Shown here in pieces: positions 23,014 to 30,508 of a DNA stretch of 64,000 bases; positions within the stretch are counted from its first letter, which is position 1; each line of letters starts with the position of its first letter. The position numbers were made by a program, and so were the translations under genes. Source of the DNA: Ferrovibrio sp046294345 (GTDB taxonomy: Bacteria > Pseudomonadota > Alphaproteobacteria > Ferrovibrionales > Ferrovibrionaceae). The stretch covers positions 1 to 64,000 of the forward strand of contig JBKBJT010000014.1 in NCBI GenBank assembly GCA_046294345.1, written 5' to 3'. Under the pieces are notes generated by a model. It was not told the origin of the DNA, did not search any database, and saw only the letters and a program-made list of their open reading frames with translations.

Positions 23014-24021
23014 TTAACCCATCTTCTTCGCTAGGCTTATCCCACGTAATTTCGTGTAGACCTTAAGCATCGACCAGGTCTTGTGTCCGCTTACCGCGCT
23101 GGCTTCTGGGATGCTGAAACCGCGTTCCAGTAGCCGAGACACGCCCTCGCGCCGCAGGTCGTGGAAGTGAAAGTCCCGCATTTCAGCGCGCTTCACAATG
23201 CGCTTCATCGCGTTGTCTATTTCGGTCGCCACCGTACCGAACACCCGGCCATCGATAGGGCGGGGATGCTTCTTCGATTCTTTCAGGGCTTTGAGTGTGG
23301 TGACGGCGCGTCGTGAAAGTGGGATTTCGCGGCCTTCACCGTTTTTGCTGTCTTCGATGATCGCTTGGCCGACTCCATCTTCGAAATGGATATGCTTCCA
23401 CTGCATCTGTAGCAATTCAGATCGGCGAGCGGCCGTCTCGATGGCAAGGATAATGAGAGACTGCATCCAAATGTTTTTGTCGGCTGCGGCGGCGCCCAGC
23501 AGCTTCTCTTCCTCGCCATCCTTGAGCCGGCGATCTCGAGCACGGGGCTTTTTCGGCCGAGAAACCGATTTCAGCGGGTTCAGCAAGGCGGGCATACCCC
23601 ATTCCTTCCTTGCTACCTCAAAGACAGCCGAAAGCAGGTTCAAGTCGTTCGTTACGGTGGAGGAGCTTTTGCCGGCTTTCAGGCGATCGTCTCGCCAGGC
23701 GGCGAGATCAGCACTGGTGACCTGGGCCATTTTCCGGCCGGCGAGTGGATCCGCCTTCCAGATAGCCAGCCGATGCTTTTCCTTGTCAGCTCCCTTTTTG
23801 GCCGGGGTAATTTCTCGCTCGTAGCGCTGCAGGCAACTTAGCAGTGTGGTTTTCTCTTCCTCGCGGGTCGCGACAAAGACGCGGCGGTTCATCTCAGCCT
23901 CGACATTTGCCGCCCAGATTCTTGCGTCGCGCTCAGTATCGAAGGTCCGCGATAGTGGCTTGTAGCCAACTTTTACGACCCGTGCCTGCCAGTATTTTCC
24001 ACGCCTACGGATTGACGCCAT
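23014..24021 (-). CDS. int: Tyrosine recombinase / tRNA-directed integrase
   Basis: A 335-residue phage-type integrase. The N-terminal segment MASIRRRGKYWQARVV is an AP2-like arm-binding domain; the SAM-like core-binding domain follows (DLAAWRDDRLKAGKSSSTVT), then the catalytic domain with Arg in AARRSELLQMQW, HDLRREG (HxxR), GHKTWSML and the nucleophile Tyr in VYTKL. It lies about 120 bp from the 3' end of tRNA-Ser(UGA), its evident target. All catalytic boxes are present, so the element may still be mobile. Confidence 0.95.
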   Translation of the reverse strand: MASIRRRGKYWQARVVKVGYKPLSRTFDTERDARIWAANVEAEMNRRVFVATREEEKTTLLSCLQRYEREITPAKKGADKEKHRLAIWKADPLAGRKMAQVTSADLAAWRDDRLKAGKSSSTVTNDLNLLSAVFEVARKEWGMPALLNPLKSVSRPKKPRARDRRLKDGEEEKLLGAAAADKNIWMQSLIILAIETAARRSELLQMQWKHIHFEDGVGQAIIEDSKNGEGREIPLSRRAVTTLKALKESKKHPRPIDGRVFGTVATEIDNAMKRIVKRAEMRDFHFHDLRREGVSRLLERGFSIPEASAVSGHKTWSMLKVYTKLRGISLAKKMG

Positions 24022-24043
24022 CTATAGTCCCCGGCCTGTCCGA

Positions 24044-24063
24044 TTTTGGCCAATTTTGGGACA
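24044..24063 (+). promoter_or_regulatory. Putative integrase arm-binding site, right
   Basis: TTTTGGCCAATTTTGGGACA matches the left-end motif at 13623 at 16 of 20 positions in the same orientation. It lies between the integrase start and the tRNA att core, so it may also overlap the integrase promoter. Confidence 0.45.
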
Positions 24064-24141
24064 ATTGCGCTCGAAAACTCAAGATGTTTAATTGGCTACA
24101 AACTGTGTGTCTTGAATATGTATTTGATAAATATGAAAAAA

Positions 24142-24231
24142 TGGCGGACGGGGTGAGATTCGAACTCACGGTACCCTTGCAGGTACGGCGGTTTTCAAGA
24201 CCGCTGCCTTAAACCACTCGGCCACCCATCC
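24142..24231 (-). tRNA. tRNA-Ser(UGA)
   Basis: A 90-nt gene reading leftward from GGATGGG at 24231 to an encoded CCA at 24142-24144. The acceptor stem pairs GGATGGG with CCCGTCC (one G-U). The anticodon stem-loop is GCGGT-CTTGAAA-ACCGC, anticodon TGA. A long class II variable arm (GTACC-TGCAAG-GGTAC) and a T arm with GTTCGAATC follow. Its 3' half (24142-24199) is the right att repeat and was probably supplied by the element on integration. Confidence 0.96.
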
Positions 24232-24324
24232 TGGTGCGGGTGCGGCGGTGATACGGCGCGGCGGGCGGGTCCGTCAACCCGTACCCCCAATTGAGGCTCG
24301 TACCCGCGCCGGCCGGCCGAGCCT

Positions 24325-25494
24325 TCAGCGCCGGGCAATCGCCGCCGCCAGGGCCGCGGCAAGCATCAGGCCCGCCGCCGCCAGCGGCAGGATGTGGAAA
24401 GCCCCGCCGGCATAGGCCGTGCCAAAGCCGATCGTGCCGGCGAACAGGGCCAGATAGGTGACGCCGCTGTTGAGACCCATGATGGCGCCGCGTTTTTCCG
24501 GATCGAGGGCGGTGAGCTGCATGATGAGCACGTTCAGCCCGAAATGGTTGGCGAGTCCCCAGAAGAAAACGACCGCCAGCATCGCGGCATAGGAACCGCT
24601 TGCCATGCCCATCATGACATAGATGCCGGCGACGGCGAGGAAGATGAGCGGCAGCAGCCGGTCCGTGCCGAAGCGGTCCATCAGGCGGTCAAGCAAGGCC
24701 GCGGCGCCGAAGCCGAAGCCGTAGGAAATGGCGATGATGCCGTTGGCGCTCAGCGGCAGGCCAAGCCGGACATGCAGATGATCGCCGATATAGGCATAGA
24801 CACCGTAGAAGGCGGCCATGAAGGCGGCGCAGGCCAGCAGAAGCGGCGCGACGCCGCGCACGCCGAGCGCCACCAGTGGCGATGTCGTCCGGCCGGCGGT
24901 TTCGTCCTGCACCGGGGCGAACCTGACGGCGGCGCAGGCGATCAGTGTGGTGGCCGTGATGACGATGTAGATCGAGCGCCAGCCGGCCATGTCGGCAATG
25001 GCCGCCGACAGGGGAACGCCGGCCACCATGCTGAGCGTCCAGCCGGTCAGCACGAGGCCGATCGTCTCGCTTTCGCGCCCGGCCGGGGCGATCACCGAGG
25101 CCAGCGTATAGATCGCCGGCAGGGCGATGCCCGTGGCGCTGCCGGCCACGAACTGGGCCGCCACCAGCAGCGGAAGGGCTGGCGCCGCCGCGCTGCCGGC
25201 AAGGCCGACGGCCAGCAGCAGCAGGGCCGCCATCAGCATCCGGCGCGGCCCGTGCCGGTCGATCAGGCGGCCGAGGAAGATGGCGCTCGCGGCGGTGCCC
25301 AGGCCGAAGGCGGCGGAAGCCGTCATCACCGCCGGCACGCCCGCAGCGAGGCTTTGCGCCACGTCCGGCGCGACCGGCCCGAGCGCCAGCGAGTTGGAGC
25401 CGATGACGCCGATGCAGGCGGTCAGCACGAAGGCGAAAGGCGGGATGCGGGTTTGGCCGGAGGAAACCGGAATCGGTTGATCAATATTCGTCAT
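24325..25494 (-). CDS. MFS transporter (DHA1-type efflux pump)
   Basis: A 389-residue twelve-helix transporter. The conserved loop motif is FLGRLIDRHGPRRMLM between helices 2 and 3, and the helix-5 'antiporter' type sequence GLVLTGWTLSMVAGVPLSAA marks a DHA1-type drug/metabolite exporter (AraJ/PbuE-like). It is divergent from an Lrp/AsnC regulator 48 bp away, with an Lrp-like palindrome between them, so export may respond to an amino acid or similar ligand. It is the first chromosomal gene beyond the element. Confidence 0.85.
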   Translation of the reverse strand: MTNIDQPIPVSSGQTRIPPFAFVLTACIGVIGSNSLALGPVAPDVAQSLAAGVPAVMTASAAFGLGTAASAIFLGRLIDRHGPRRMLMAALLLLAVGLAGSAAAPALPLLVAAQFVAGSATGIALPAIYTLASVIAPAGRESETIGLVLTGWTLSMVAGVPLSAAIADMAGWRSIYIVITATTLIACAAVRFAPVQDETAGRTTSPLVALGVRGVAPLLLACAAFMAAFYGVYAYIGDHLHVRLGLPLSANGIIAISYGFGFGAAALLDRLMDRFGTDRLLPLIFLAVAGIYVMMGMASGSYAAMLAVVFFWGLANHFGLNVLIMQLTALDPEKRGAIMGLNSGVTYLALFAGTIGFGTAYAGGAFHILPLAAAGLMLAAALAAAIARR

Positions 25495-25507
25495 TGGCTC
25501 ATATTTA

Positions 25508-25522
25508 CAGAATGGAATTCTG
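25508..25522. promoter_or_regulatory. Lrp/AsnC-type operator between divergent genes
   Basis: CAGAATGGAATTCTG is a perfect 6-3-6 inverted repeat of 15 bp. It fits the E. coli Lrp consensus arms (YAG...CTR). It lies in the 48-bp gap between the MFS gene and the Lrp/AsnC gene, 21 bp before the regulator's start, so autoregulation and control of the exporter are likely. Confidence 0.6.
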
Positions 25523-25542
25523 CAACAAGGCGGAATAACGGA

Positions 25543-26073
25543 ATGAGCGAAAATACAGATGATATTCGGCGGAAGCGCCCCTCCGAGCGCGAGCTCGATG
25601 CGATGGACCGAAAATTATTAGGCGTTCTGGTCGAGGATGCGACCGCGAGCTATGCCGAGCTGGGCGAACGGGTCGGGCTTTCGCCGCCGGCGGCGCATGA
25701 GCGGGTGAAGCGGCTCAGGCGTTCGGGCGTGATCCGCCGCATGGCGGCCCTGGTCGATCCCGAGGCGCTCGGCAAAACGCTGCTCGCCTTCGTTCATGTC
25801 GATACCACCGGCTGGGGCAAGACGACGGCCCTGCTGGCGATCGAGGAATGCCCCGAGGTGGAGGAGATCCACTCTGTCGCGGGCGATACCTGCATGCTGC
25901 TGAAGGTGCGCGCCGAAAACACCCATGCGCTCGAAGGATTGCTGGCGCGGCTCTACGATACGCCCGGCGTGAAGGCGACGCGAAGCTATGTCGTGCTTTC
26001 AACCTATCTGGAACGGCCGGTGCAACCCGGCAAAACGAGCCAATGGCCGACCCTGGTGAAGAGCCAGGGGTGA
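25543..26073 (+). CDS. Lrp/AsnC family transcriptional regulator
   Basis: A 176-residue protein with an N-terminal AsnC-type HTH (AMDRKLLGVLVEDATASYAE, then GLSPPAAHERVKRLRRSGVI) and a C-terminal RAM ligand-binding domain (VHSVAGDTCMLLKV-like segment IHSVAGDTCMLLKVRAENTH). ATG 25543 is the sensible start; the open frame extends far upstream only because it runs antisense through the MFS gene. About 20 extra residues precede the HTH compared with most Lrp proteins. It probably controls the divergent exporter. Confidence 0.9.
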   Translation: MSENTDDIRRKRPSERELDAMDRKLLGVLVEDATASYAELGERVGLSPPAAHERVKRLRRSGVIRRMAALVDPEALGKTLLAFVHVDTTGWGKTTALLAIEECPEVEEIHSVAGDTCMLLKVRAENTHALEGLLARLYDTPGVKATRSYVVLSTYLERPVQPGKTSQWPTLVKSQG

Positions 26074-26080
26074 ACGGGCG

Positions 26081-26617
26081 TCAGTTCGACAGAGAGCGCA
26101 TGCTGGCCGGGTCGGCGACCTTGAAGAAACTGTCCACCGTTTCGCCGTCGCGGCTGAGCGGCAGGATCAGCCGGACGTATGACCACATGCGGTCGTTGAT
26201 GGTGATGTAGCTGCGCCGGGCCAGCGAGGGTCGGCGCGACCGGGCCACGCCCTGCGCCGCCGTCACCACGGCATCGGCATCGTCGGGGTGGAAAAAATCG
26301 TCGGTGGTCAGGCCCTTCATCTCGCGGCCATGCTTGGCGCAGACCTCGGTGCCGGCCAGACGGATGCGCAGGCGCGCGCGCGGGCCGGCTTCCTCCAGGT
26401 CGAGCAGCATCACATATGGCAGCAGGTCGCGCGGCAGCTCGAGCGGGTCGAGCCGGGCCGGCAGGCGCCGCGTGGCGTCGATGCCGGCCTGCCACAGCGC
26501 GGTGGCCTGCTGCAGCAGGGGATAGGCGGTCAGATCCGAGAGCGGCAGGTCACGGTGTTCCCCGGTTTTCAGCCAGTCGAGGCTGACGGGAGGCGGGAGG
26601 CGGCTGAACGCGGTCAT
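26081..26617 (-). CDS. PAS_5-type PAS domain protein
   Basis: A 178-residue protein of the same family as the one at 8971-9453. It has LPRDLLPYVMLLDLEEAGPR, RIRLAGTEVCAKHGREMKG and the aromatic MWSYVRLILPLSRDG ending. There is no output domain. Translation starts at 26617, after the previous MBL gene's promoter region. It converges on the Lrp gene with a 7-bp gap. Ligand and partner unknown. Confidence 0.75.
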   Translation of the reverse strand: MTAFSRLPPPVSLDWLKTGEHRDLPLSDLTAYPLLQQATALWQAGIDATRRLPARLDPLELPRDLLPYVMLLDLEEAGPRARLRIRLAGTEVCAKHGREMKGLTTDDFFHPDDADAVVTAAQGVARSRRPSLARRSYITINDRMWSYVRLILPLSRDGETVDSFFKVADPASMRSLSN

Positions 26618-26736
26618 GTACGATATCCTGGTGGCGCTGACATAACCTGTTGTACGCAGCCATCGCCCCCCTGGATCATGCTGGCGGATCACGCCGCCGG
26701 GTTCCGGAAATCGGGGAAAATCAATGCAGGCCGGGC

Positions 26737-27600
26737 TTAATGCGGGCCGGGCAGGACCACCACGGTGGGCTTTTTCGGCAGGGATGCGCGCGATACCTCC
26801 AGCATCGGCCCCTCGTTCAGCCGGATGTCGTGGCTGTCGCGCAGGCGGACGAGAAAACGTTCCAGCGTGCTGTCGCTGAAATAGTGCATGGGGATCAGCA
26901 GCGGTGCGCCGATCTGCGCGATCACTTCCTGCATGTCGAAGATGTTGAGGGTGAAGCCGCCATCCACCGGCACCATCAGCACGTCGATCTTGCCCAGGTC
27001 GGCCAGATGGCCGGGCGTCAGCTTGTGATGCAGATGGCCCAGATGGGCGATGCAGAGCTGCGAGACATCGAAGATGAAGATCGAATTGCCGTCGTATTCC
27101 GTGCCGCTGCCGTAATTGCGCAGGTTGGTGGGCACGTTGCGCACGCGCATGTCCTTGTATTGCACATTGTGACGGGCCTGTTTGCCCTGGTGCGTCCAGC
27201 CGCGCAGAACATGAGCGATGCCCGGTTCCGGGCTGTCGGTGAAGTGGGTGGTGTGGGCATAGTTCATCGTCACGATGTCGGGCCGCACCGGCGGCCGGAT
27301 GTAATCGTTGTAGTCGGTGGCGGCCGTCGCGCCCTGCGGGCTTTCGATCAGGAAGGTGGCATGGCCGATGAAGGTGATGCGCGCGGTGTTTGGCGCCGCC
27401 GCAGCCAGAGAATATGGGGCCGGGGAATACAGAGCCGGGCGGTATGCCGCCGGCATGATCCGGGCCGCGGGATGCCCGGCGACGGCGCCGAGGCAGGCCG
27501 CCAGCAGCGGGGCAGGCAGCAGCAGCAGCAGAGCCAGGACAAACACGGAGACACAGAAAACCGGAAGACGCAAAGCCGGACGGTGCCACATGGCAGTCAC
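26737..27600 (-). CDS. Exported metallo-beta-lactamase-fold hydrolase
   Basis: A 287-residue protein with a hydrophobic N-terminal helix (VFCVSVFVLALLLLLPAPLL) serving as signal peptide or anchor. The MBL fold begins at ITFIGHATFLIESPQG, continues with MNYAHTTHFTDSPEP in place of the usual HxHxDH, and has IAHLGHLHHKL and VPVDGGFTLN later, as in UlaG-like hydrolases. The altered first metal motif makes the metal count uncertain. Substrate unknown; the extracytoplasmic location is inferred from the signal. Confidence 0.8.
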   Translation of the reverse strand: MTAMWHRPALRLPVFCVSVFVLALLLLLPAPLLAACLGAVAGHPAARIMPAAYRPALYSPAPYSLAAAAPNTARITFIGHATFLIESPQGATAATDYNDYIRPPVRPDIVTMNYAHTTHFTDSPEPGIAHVLRGWTHQGKQARHNVQYKDMRVRNVPTNLRNYGSGTEYDGNSIFIFDVSQLCIAHLGHLHHKLTPGHLADLGKIDVLMVPVDGGFTLNIFDMQEVIAQIGAPLLIPMHYFSDSTLERFLVRLRDSHDIRLNEGPMLEVSRASLPKKPTVVVLPGPH

Positions 27601-27696
27601 CTCGGGGTCTGGGGCGGTCTTGTGCGGAGAGTATAGGCCGGAAGCGGGCGCGGCCCAGAGAAGATTAAGCAGGCCGTACCGGGCTTATGCGCGGTT

Positions 27697-28188
27697 TCAG
27701 GGACGGCAGAGCGGGATTTCGTTGACCAGCAGGTTGCTCTGCAGCTTGGCGTAATACTCGAAGGCCTTCCACTTTTCCGTCTTGATCCGCTCGACCACAT
27801 CATAGGTGGCCTTGCAGACGGCGTCGTTCACCTGCACGGCCTTCATGGTGGCGACGATGGAATCGGTTTCCCACTGGGCGGCCTGGCTGCGGTTGGGATA
27901 GATGCGCGCGATGGCCTGCCGCCGCAGGTCGACGGCATTGCGCAGGCGATCGGCGTTTTCCTGATCGAAGGCATACCAGTCGTCCAGCGAACCTTGGCCA
28001 GCCGGATCGATCTGCACGCAGCGGCGCAGGATCTCGCGCAACTGCACGCCGGTGCGTACCTCCGCCTCGGCCTGGGCTTCCTTCGGCATGAAGCAGGGCC
28101 CGGGCTTGCGGTTGCCCTGGTTCGGCGCCTGCGCCCAGGTTGCCGGCGCGGCGAGCAGCAGCAGGAACGAGACAATAAACCGATACAT
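27697..28188 (-). CDS. Secreted hypothetical protein (163 aa)
   Basis: A 163-residue protein with a clear signal peptide (MYRFIVSFLLLLAAPATWAQ, likely cut after WAQ). The mature part has four cysteines (including GPCFMPK, RRCVQID, NDAVCKATYD and IPLCRP), suggesting two disulfides, and is mainly helical. It follows the MmgE/PrpD gene by 10 bp on the same strand. No family recognised. Confidence 0.75.
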   Translation of the reverse strand: MYRFIVSFLLLLAAPATWAQAPNQGNRKPGPCFMPKEAQAEAEVRTGVQLREILRRCVQIDPAGQGSLDDWYAFDQENADRLRNAVDLRRQAIARIYPNRSQAAQWETDSIVATMKAVQVNDAVCKATYDVVERIKTEKWKAFEYYAKLQSNLLVNEIPLCRP

Positions 28189-28198
28189 GGCGCGGCGA

Positions 28199-29503
28199 TT
28201 ATACCACGGCCTGCGGCAGGTCGGGTATCGGCGCGTCTTCGGCCAGGGCGAAGATCGCGTCGATGAAGCGCTGCGGCTGGGCGATGCCGCCGTATTCCAG
28301 CAGCATGGCGGCCTTGGCGCGCATGGCGGCTTCATCCAGCGGGTTCTCCGGATCGCCATAGGCATGTTCGCGCTCGGCGCTGATCGTGGCGCCGTCGCCC
28401 AGCCAGGCGGTGACGCGCGCCCCCCAGGCATCGGGATAACGCGTGGTGAAGGGCTCTGCGGCCTCGATGCTCACCGTGGCAGCGGTGGCGGCCAGCCGTG
28501 CGCGTGCCGATACATCGAAACTGGCGAAATCGATCCTGCCATCGGTCAGCGCGGCGGCGGCGGTATGCTGCAGCGAGAATTTCGCCTCGTATTCGCTGTT
28601 CGACACCACACGGTCGCAGACATCCAGCGCCGCCTGATAGGTGGCGACATGGATACGCTCGATCGGGCGGTTGCCGATCTTGGCCGCGATCTCCAGCCCG
28701 GCATCGATGGTGGGATGCGTGTGGCGGCAGCTCGGCCAGGGCTTGATCGAGGTGAGCGTGAGTTGCCACGGCGCATCCGCGTCGGCCAGCAGGCGCTCGG
28801 GCCTCGGGTCGGCGCAGGTCGCCTTGAAGAAGCCTTTCTCACCTTCGAGAATCTGCGGCGGGCCGGAGAAGCCGCGCGATGCCAGATCGGCGGCCAGCAG
28901 GCCGGCTTCGGCGGCGCGGCCGGCATGCAGATGCTTGCTCATCGCGCCGGTGGCGAGGAACTGCCACAGGCCGGAGGATTGTGTGCCGGCATTGCCCAGC
29001 GCGTCGGTCATCGCCGCGTGATCGAGGCCAAGCAGGTCGCCGGCAGCATAGGCGGAACCGAACGGTCCGCAGGTGGCGGTGTTGTGCCAGATTTTGTAAT
29101 GCGCGGGGCCGACCGCCATGCCGACGCGGCAGCAGGCCTCGAAACCGCGCAGCACGGCGGCCAGGAAGGCGCGGCCGCGGATGTTGCGGCGGCGGGCCAG
29201 CGCCCAGGCCGCCGGCACCACCACGCAGCCCGGATGCACGACGGAGGCGCGATGCAGGTCGTCGACTTCCAGGATGTGCGTCAGGCCGCCCAGCAGCAGT
29301 GCCTCGCGTCCGGTGGTCAGCGGCTCGGCGGCGGCCCAGTCGAGCAGGATGGCGCCGGGCCTCGTCCGGCGGCCGGCAATCGCATTGGCCAGGGCATCGA
29401 GGGTGAACAGCACGGCGGCCCGCTCGTCCTGCGGCGTGATGGGCCGGGCGGCGATGAGGGCGGCGAGCCGGCCGGTGAGCGAAAGCGGGGCATGGGCTGT
29501 CAT
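28199..29503 (-). CDS. MmgE/PrpD family protein
   Basis: A 434-residue protein of the 2-methylcitrate dehydratase (PrpD)/cis-aconitate decarboxylase/MmgE superfamily. The N-terminal helical domain includes TLDALANAIAGRRTRPGAIL and VVHPGCVVVPAAWALA; later GWHNTATCGPFGSA-like KIWHNTATCGPFGSAYAAGD and KPWPSCRHTHPTIDA hold active-site histidines. No prpB, prpC or acnD is adjacent, so it is probably not propionate catabolism; the substrate is a carboxylic acid of unknown type. Length is close to the family norm of about 450. Confidence 0.85.
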   Translation of the reverse strand: MTAHAPLSLTGRLAALIAARPITPQDERAAVLFTLDALANAIAGRRTRPGAILLDWAAAEPLTTGREALLLGGLTHILEVDDLHRASVVHPGCVVVPAAWALARRRNIRGRAFLAAVLRGFEACCRVGMAVGPAHYKIWHNTATCGPFGSAYAAGDLLGLDHAAMTDALGNAGTQSSGLWQFLATGAMSKHLHAGRAAEAGLLAADLASRGFSGPPQILEGEKGFFKATCADPRPERLLADADAPWQLTLTSIKPWPSCRHTHPTIDAGLEIAAKIGNRPIERIHVATYQAALDVCDRVVSNSEYEAKFSLQHTAAAALTDGRIDFASFDVSARARLAATAATVSIEAAEPFTTRYPDAWGARVTAWLGDGATISAEREHAYGDPENPLDEAAMRAKAAMLLEYGGIAQPQRFIDAIFALAEDAPIPDLPQAVV

Positions 29504-29528
29504 GAGGCGACCTGAAACTGCAAAACGG

Positions 29529-29543
29529 TTAACGGAAATTTAC
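29529..29543 (+). promoter_or_regulatory. CtrA-like site (TTAA-N7-TTAC)
   Basis: TTAACGGAAATTTAC fits the CtrA half-site arrangement TTAA-N7-TTAA at seven of eight positions. It is 75 bp upstream of the ElyC/SanA-like gene that heads the cell-envelope cluster. CtrA is the alphaproteobacterial cell-cycle regulator; its presence in this organism is assumed, not seen. Confidence 0.25.
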
Positions 29544-29618
29544 CATCCATGCCGGCAATGTCACCCCAGCTATGTCATCCTTGGCCCATTACCGGCCGAA
29601 TCGGTCTTTCAGGAAAAC

Positions 29619-30482
29619 ATGTCCGCGACCTTGAATACCATTCTGTGGGGATTCCTGAATCCCGGCAATCTGCTGTTTGCCCTGCTGGTGTTGGCGCTGG
29701 TGCTGTCCTGGTGGCGCCGCAGCCGGCGGTTCGGGATCGGCCTGGGCGTCGTCATGCTAGGCATGGTGCTGGTGCTCGGCATGCTGCCGCTGCGCAGCAT
29801 CCTTGTTGAACCGCTGGAGCGGTATTTCCCGGCCCCGGTGCTGCCTGAACGCGTGGCCGGCATCGTGGTGCTGGGCGGTGCAGAAGAGCCGGAGGTCTAT
29901 GCGAGCCGCGGCTGGCCGGAGGTGAATGGCAATGCCGACCGGCTGATCGCCTTCGCCGCGCTGGCCCGTCGGTATCCGGAGGCAAGGCTGGTTTTCACTG
30001 GCGGCGCAGCGATTGCCGCCGAGGGCCGCAGCCATACCGAGGCCGATGTGGCTGCTGCGGTTTTTGCCATGATCGGGCTGGAGCCTTCGCGTGTCGAATT
30101 CGACTCCAAGGCCGGTAATACCATCGAGAATGCGCGGTTTGCCAAGGAGATTGCCCAGCCAAAGCCGGGCGAGACCTGGCTGCTGGTGACATCGGCCCGG
30201 CATATGCCGCGCGCCGTCAACTGCTTCAACGCCATCGACTGGCCGGTGCTGCCTTACCCGGTCGATTACATCAGCGCGCCGTCGCAGGGATGGGTCTTCC
30301 AGCCCCTGCGGGCGATATCCAGCCTCAACTCGCTGAGCAAGGAGTGGATCGGCCTGCTGGTCTATCGGCTGACGGGGCAGACACGGGAATTCCTGCCGCC
30401 CAGGCCGGCAGCGACAGAGTCGCGAAATATCACAGGTCAGGTCTTGGCCCCGCGCGCGGCGCGGGGTAACACCCCAGAGTGA
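29619..30482 (+). CDS. YdcF/ElyC/SanA-like envelope protein (DUF218)
   Basis: A 287-residue protein. Two N-terminal membrane helices (LLFALLVLALVLSWW and GLGVVMLGMVLVLGMLPL) precede a DUF218 domain with GIVVLGGAEEPEVYASRG, LVFTGGAAIAAEGRSHTEAD, EFDSKAGNTIENARF and LLVTSARHMPRA. ElyC-type members influence peptidoglycan precursor supply and envelope integrity. It overlaps or abuts the lytic transglycosylase gene and heads a run of cell-wall genes, consistent with an envelope role. AGGA lies just before the ATG. Confidence 0.85.
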   Translation: MSATLNTILWGFLNPGNLLFALLVLALVLSWWRRSRRFGIGLGVVMLGMVLVLGMLPLRSILVEPLERYFPAPVLPERVAGIVVLGGAEEPEVYASRGWPEVNGNADRLIAFAALARRYPEARLVFTGGAAIAAEGRSHTEADVAAAVFAMIGLEPSRVEFDSKAGNTIENARFAKEIAQPKPGETWLLVTSARHMPRAVNCFNAIDWPVLPYPVDYISAPSQGWVFQPLRAISSLNSLSKEWIGLLVYRLTGQTREFLPPRPAATESRNITGQVLAPRAARGNTPE

Positions 30483-30508
30483 CAACGATGCGTGGATTCG
30501 GAGACGAA

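Larger units (their letters stand above)
13436..24199. mobile_element. Integrative mobilizable element in tRNA-Ser(UGA), about 10.8 kb
   Basis: Bounded by a 58-bp imperfect direct repeat (13436-13493 and 24142-24199) corresponding to the 3' part of tRNA-Ser. Contents from left to right are an excisionase-like HTH protein, a rolling-circle Rep, a leftward cargo operon (serine protease, 388-aa HEPN-like protein, small protein), a coiled-coil protein, a MobQ relaxase with oriT-like DNA upstream, a coupled 161-aa protein, a 181-aa protein, a TraD-like accessory protein, an SNase-like lipoprotein and a tyrosine integrase next to the tRNA. There is no coupling protein and no type IV secretion genes, so transfer would need a helper. 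Much of it is visibly AT-richer than the flanks. In the circular form, integrase and excisionase-like genes would diverge from attP. Confidence 0.88.

Noticed and set aside
22400..23066. Rightward frames over the SNase-like lipoprotein
   Set aside because: The minus-strand protein has a lipoprotein signal and SNase-like ends; the plus-strand frames are Ser/Pro-rich without features.
24394..25542. A 380-residue N-terminal extension of the Lrp/AsnC regulator
   Set aside because: The extension is antisense to the MFS transporter and low-complexity; the AsnC HTH begins shortly after ATG 25543.
28052..30482. Long rightward frames overlapping the MmgE/PrpD gene
   Set aside because: MmgE/PrpD has clear family motifs on the minus strand; the ElyC/SanA-like protein begins at 29619 and does not need the upstream part.
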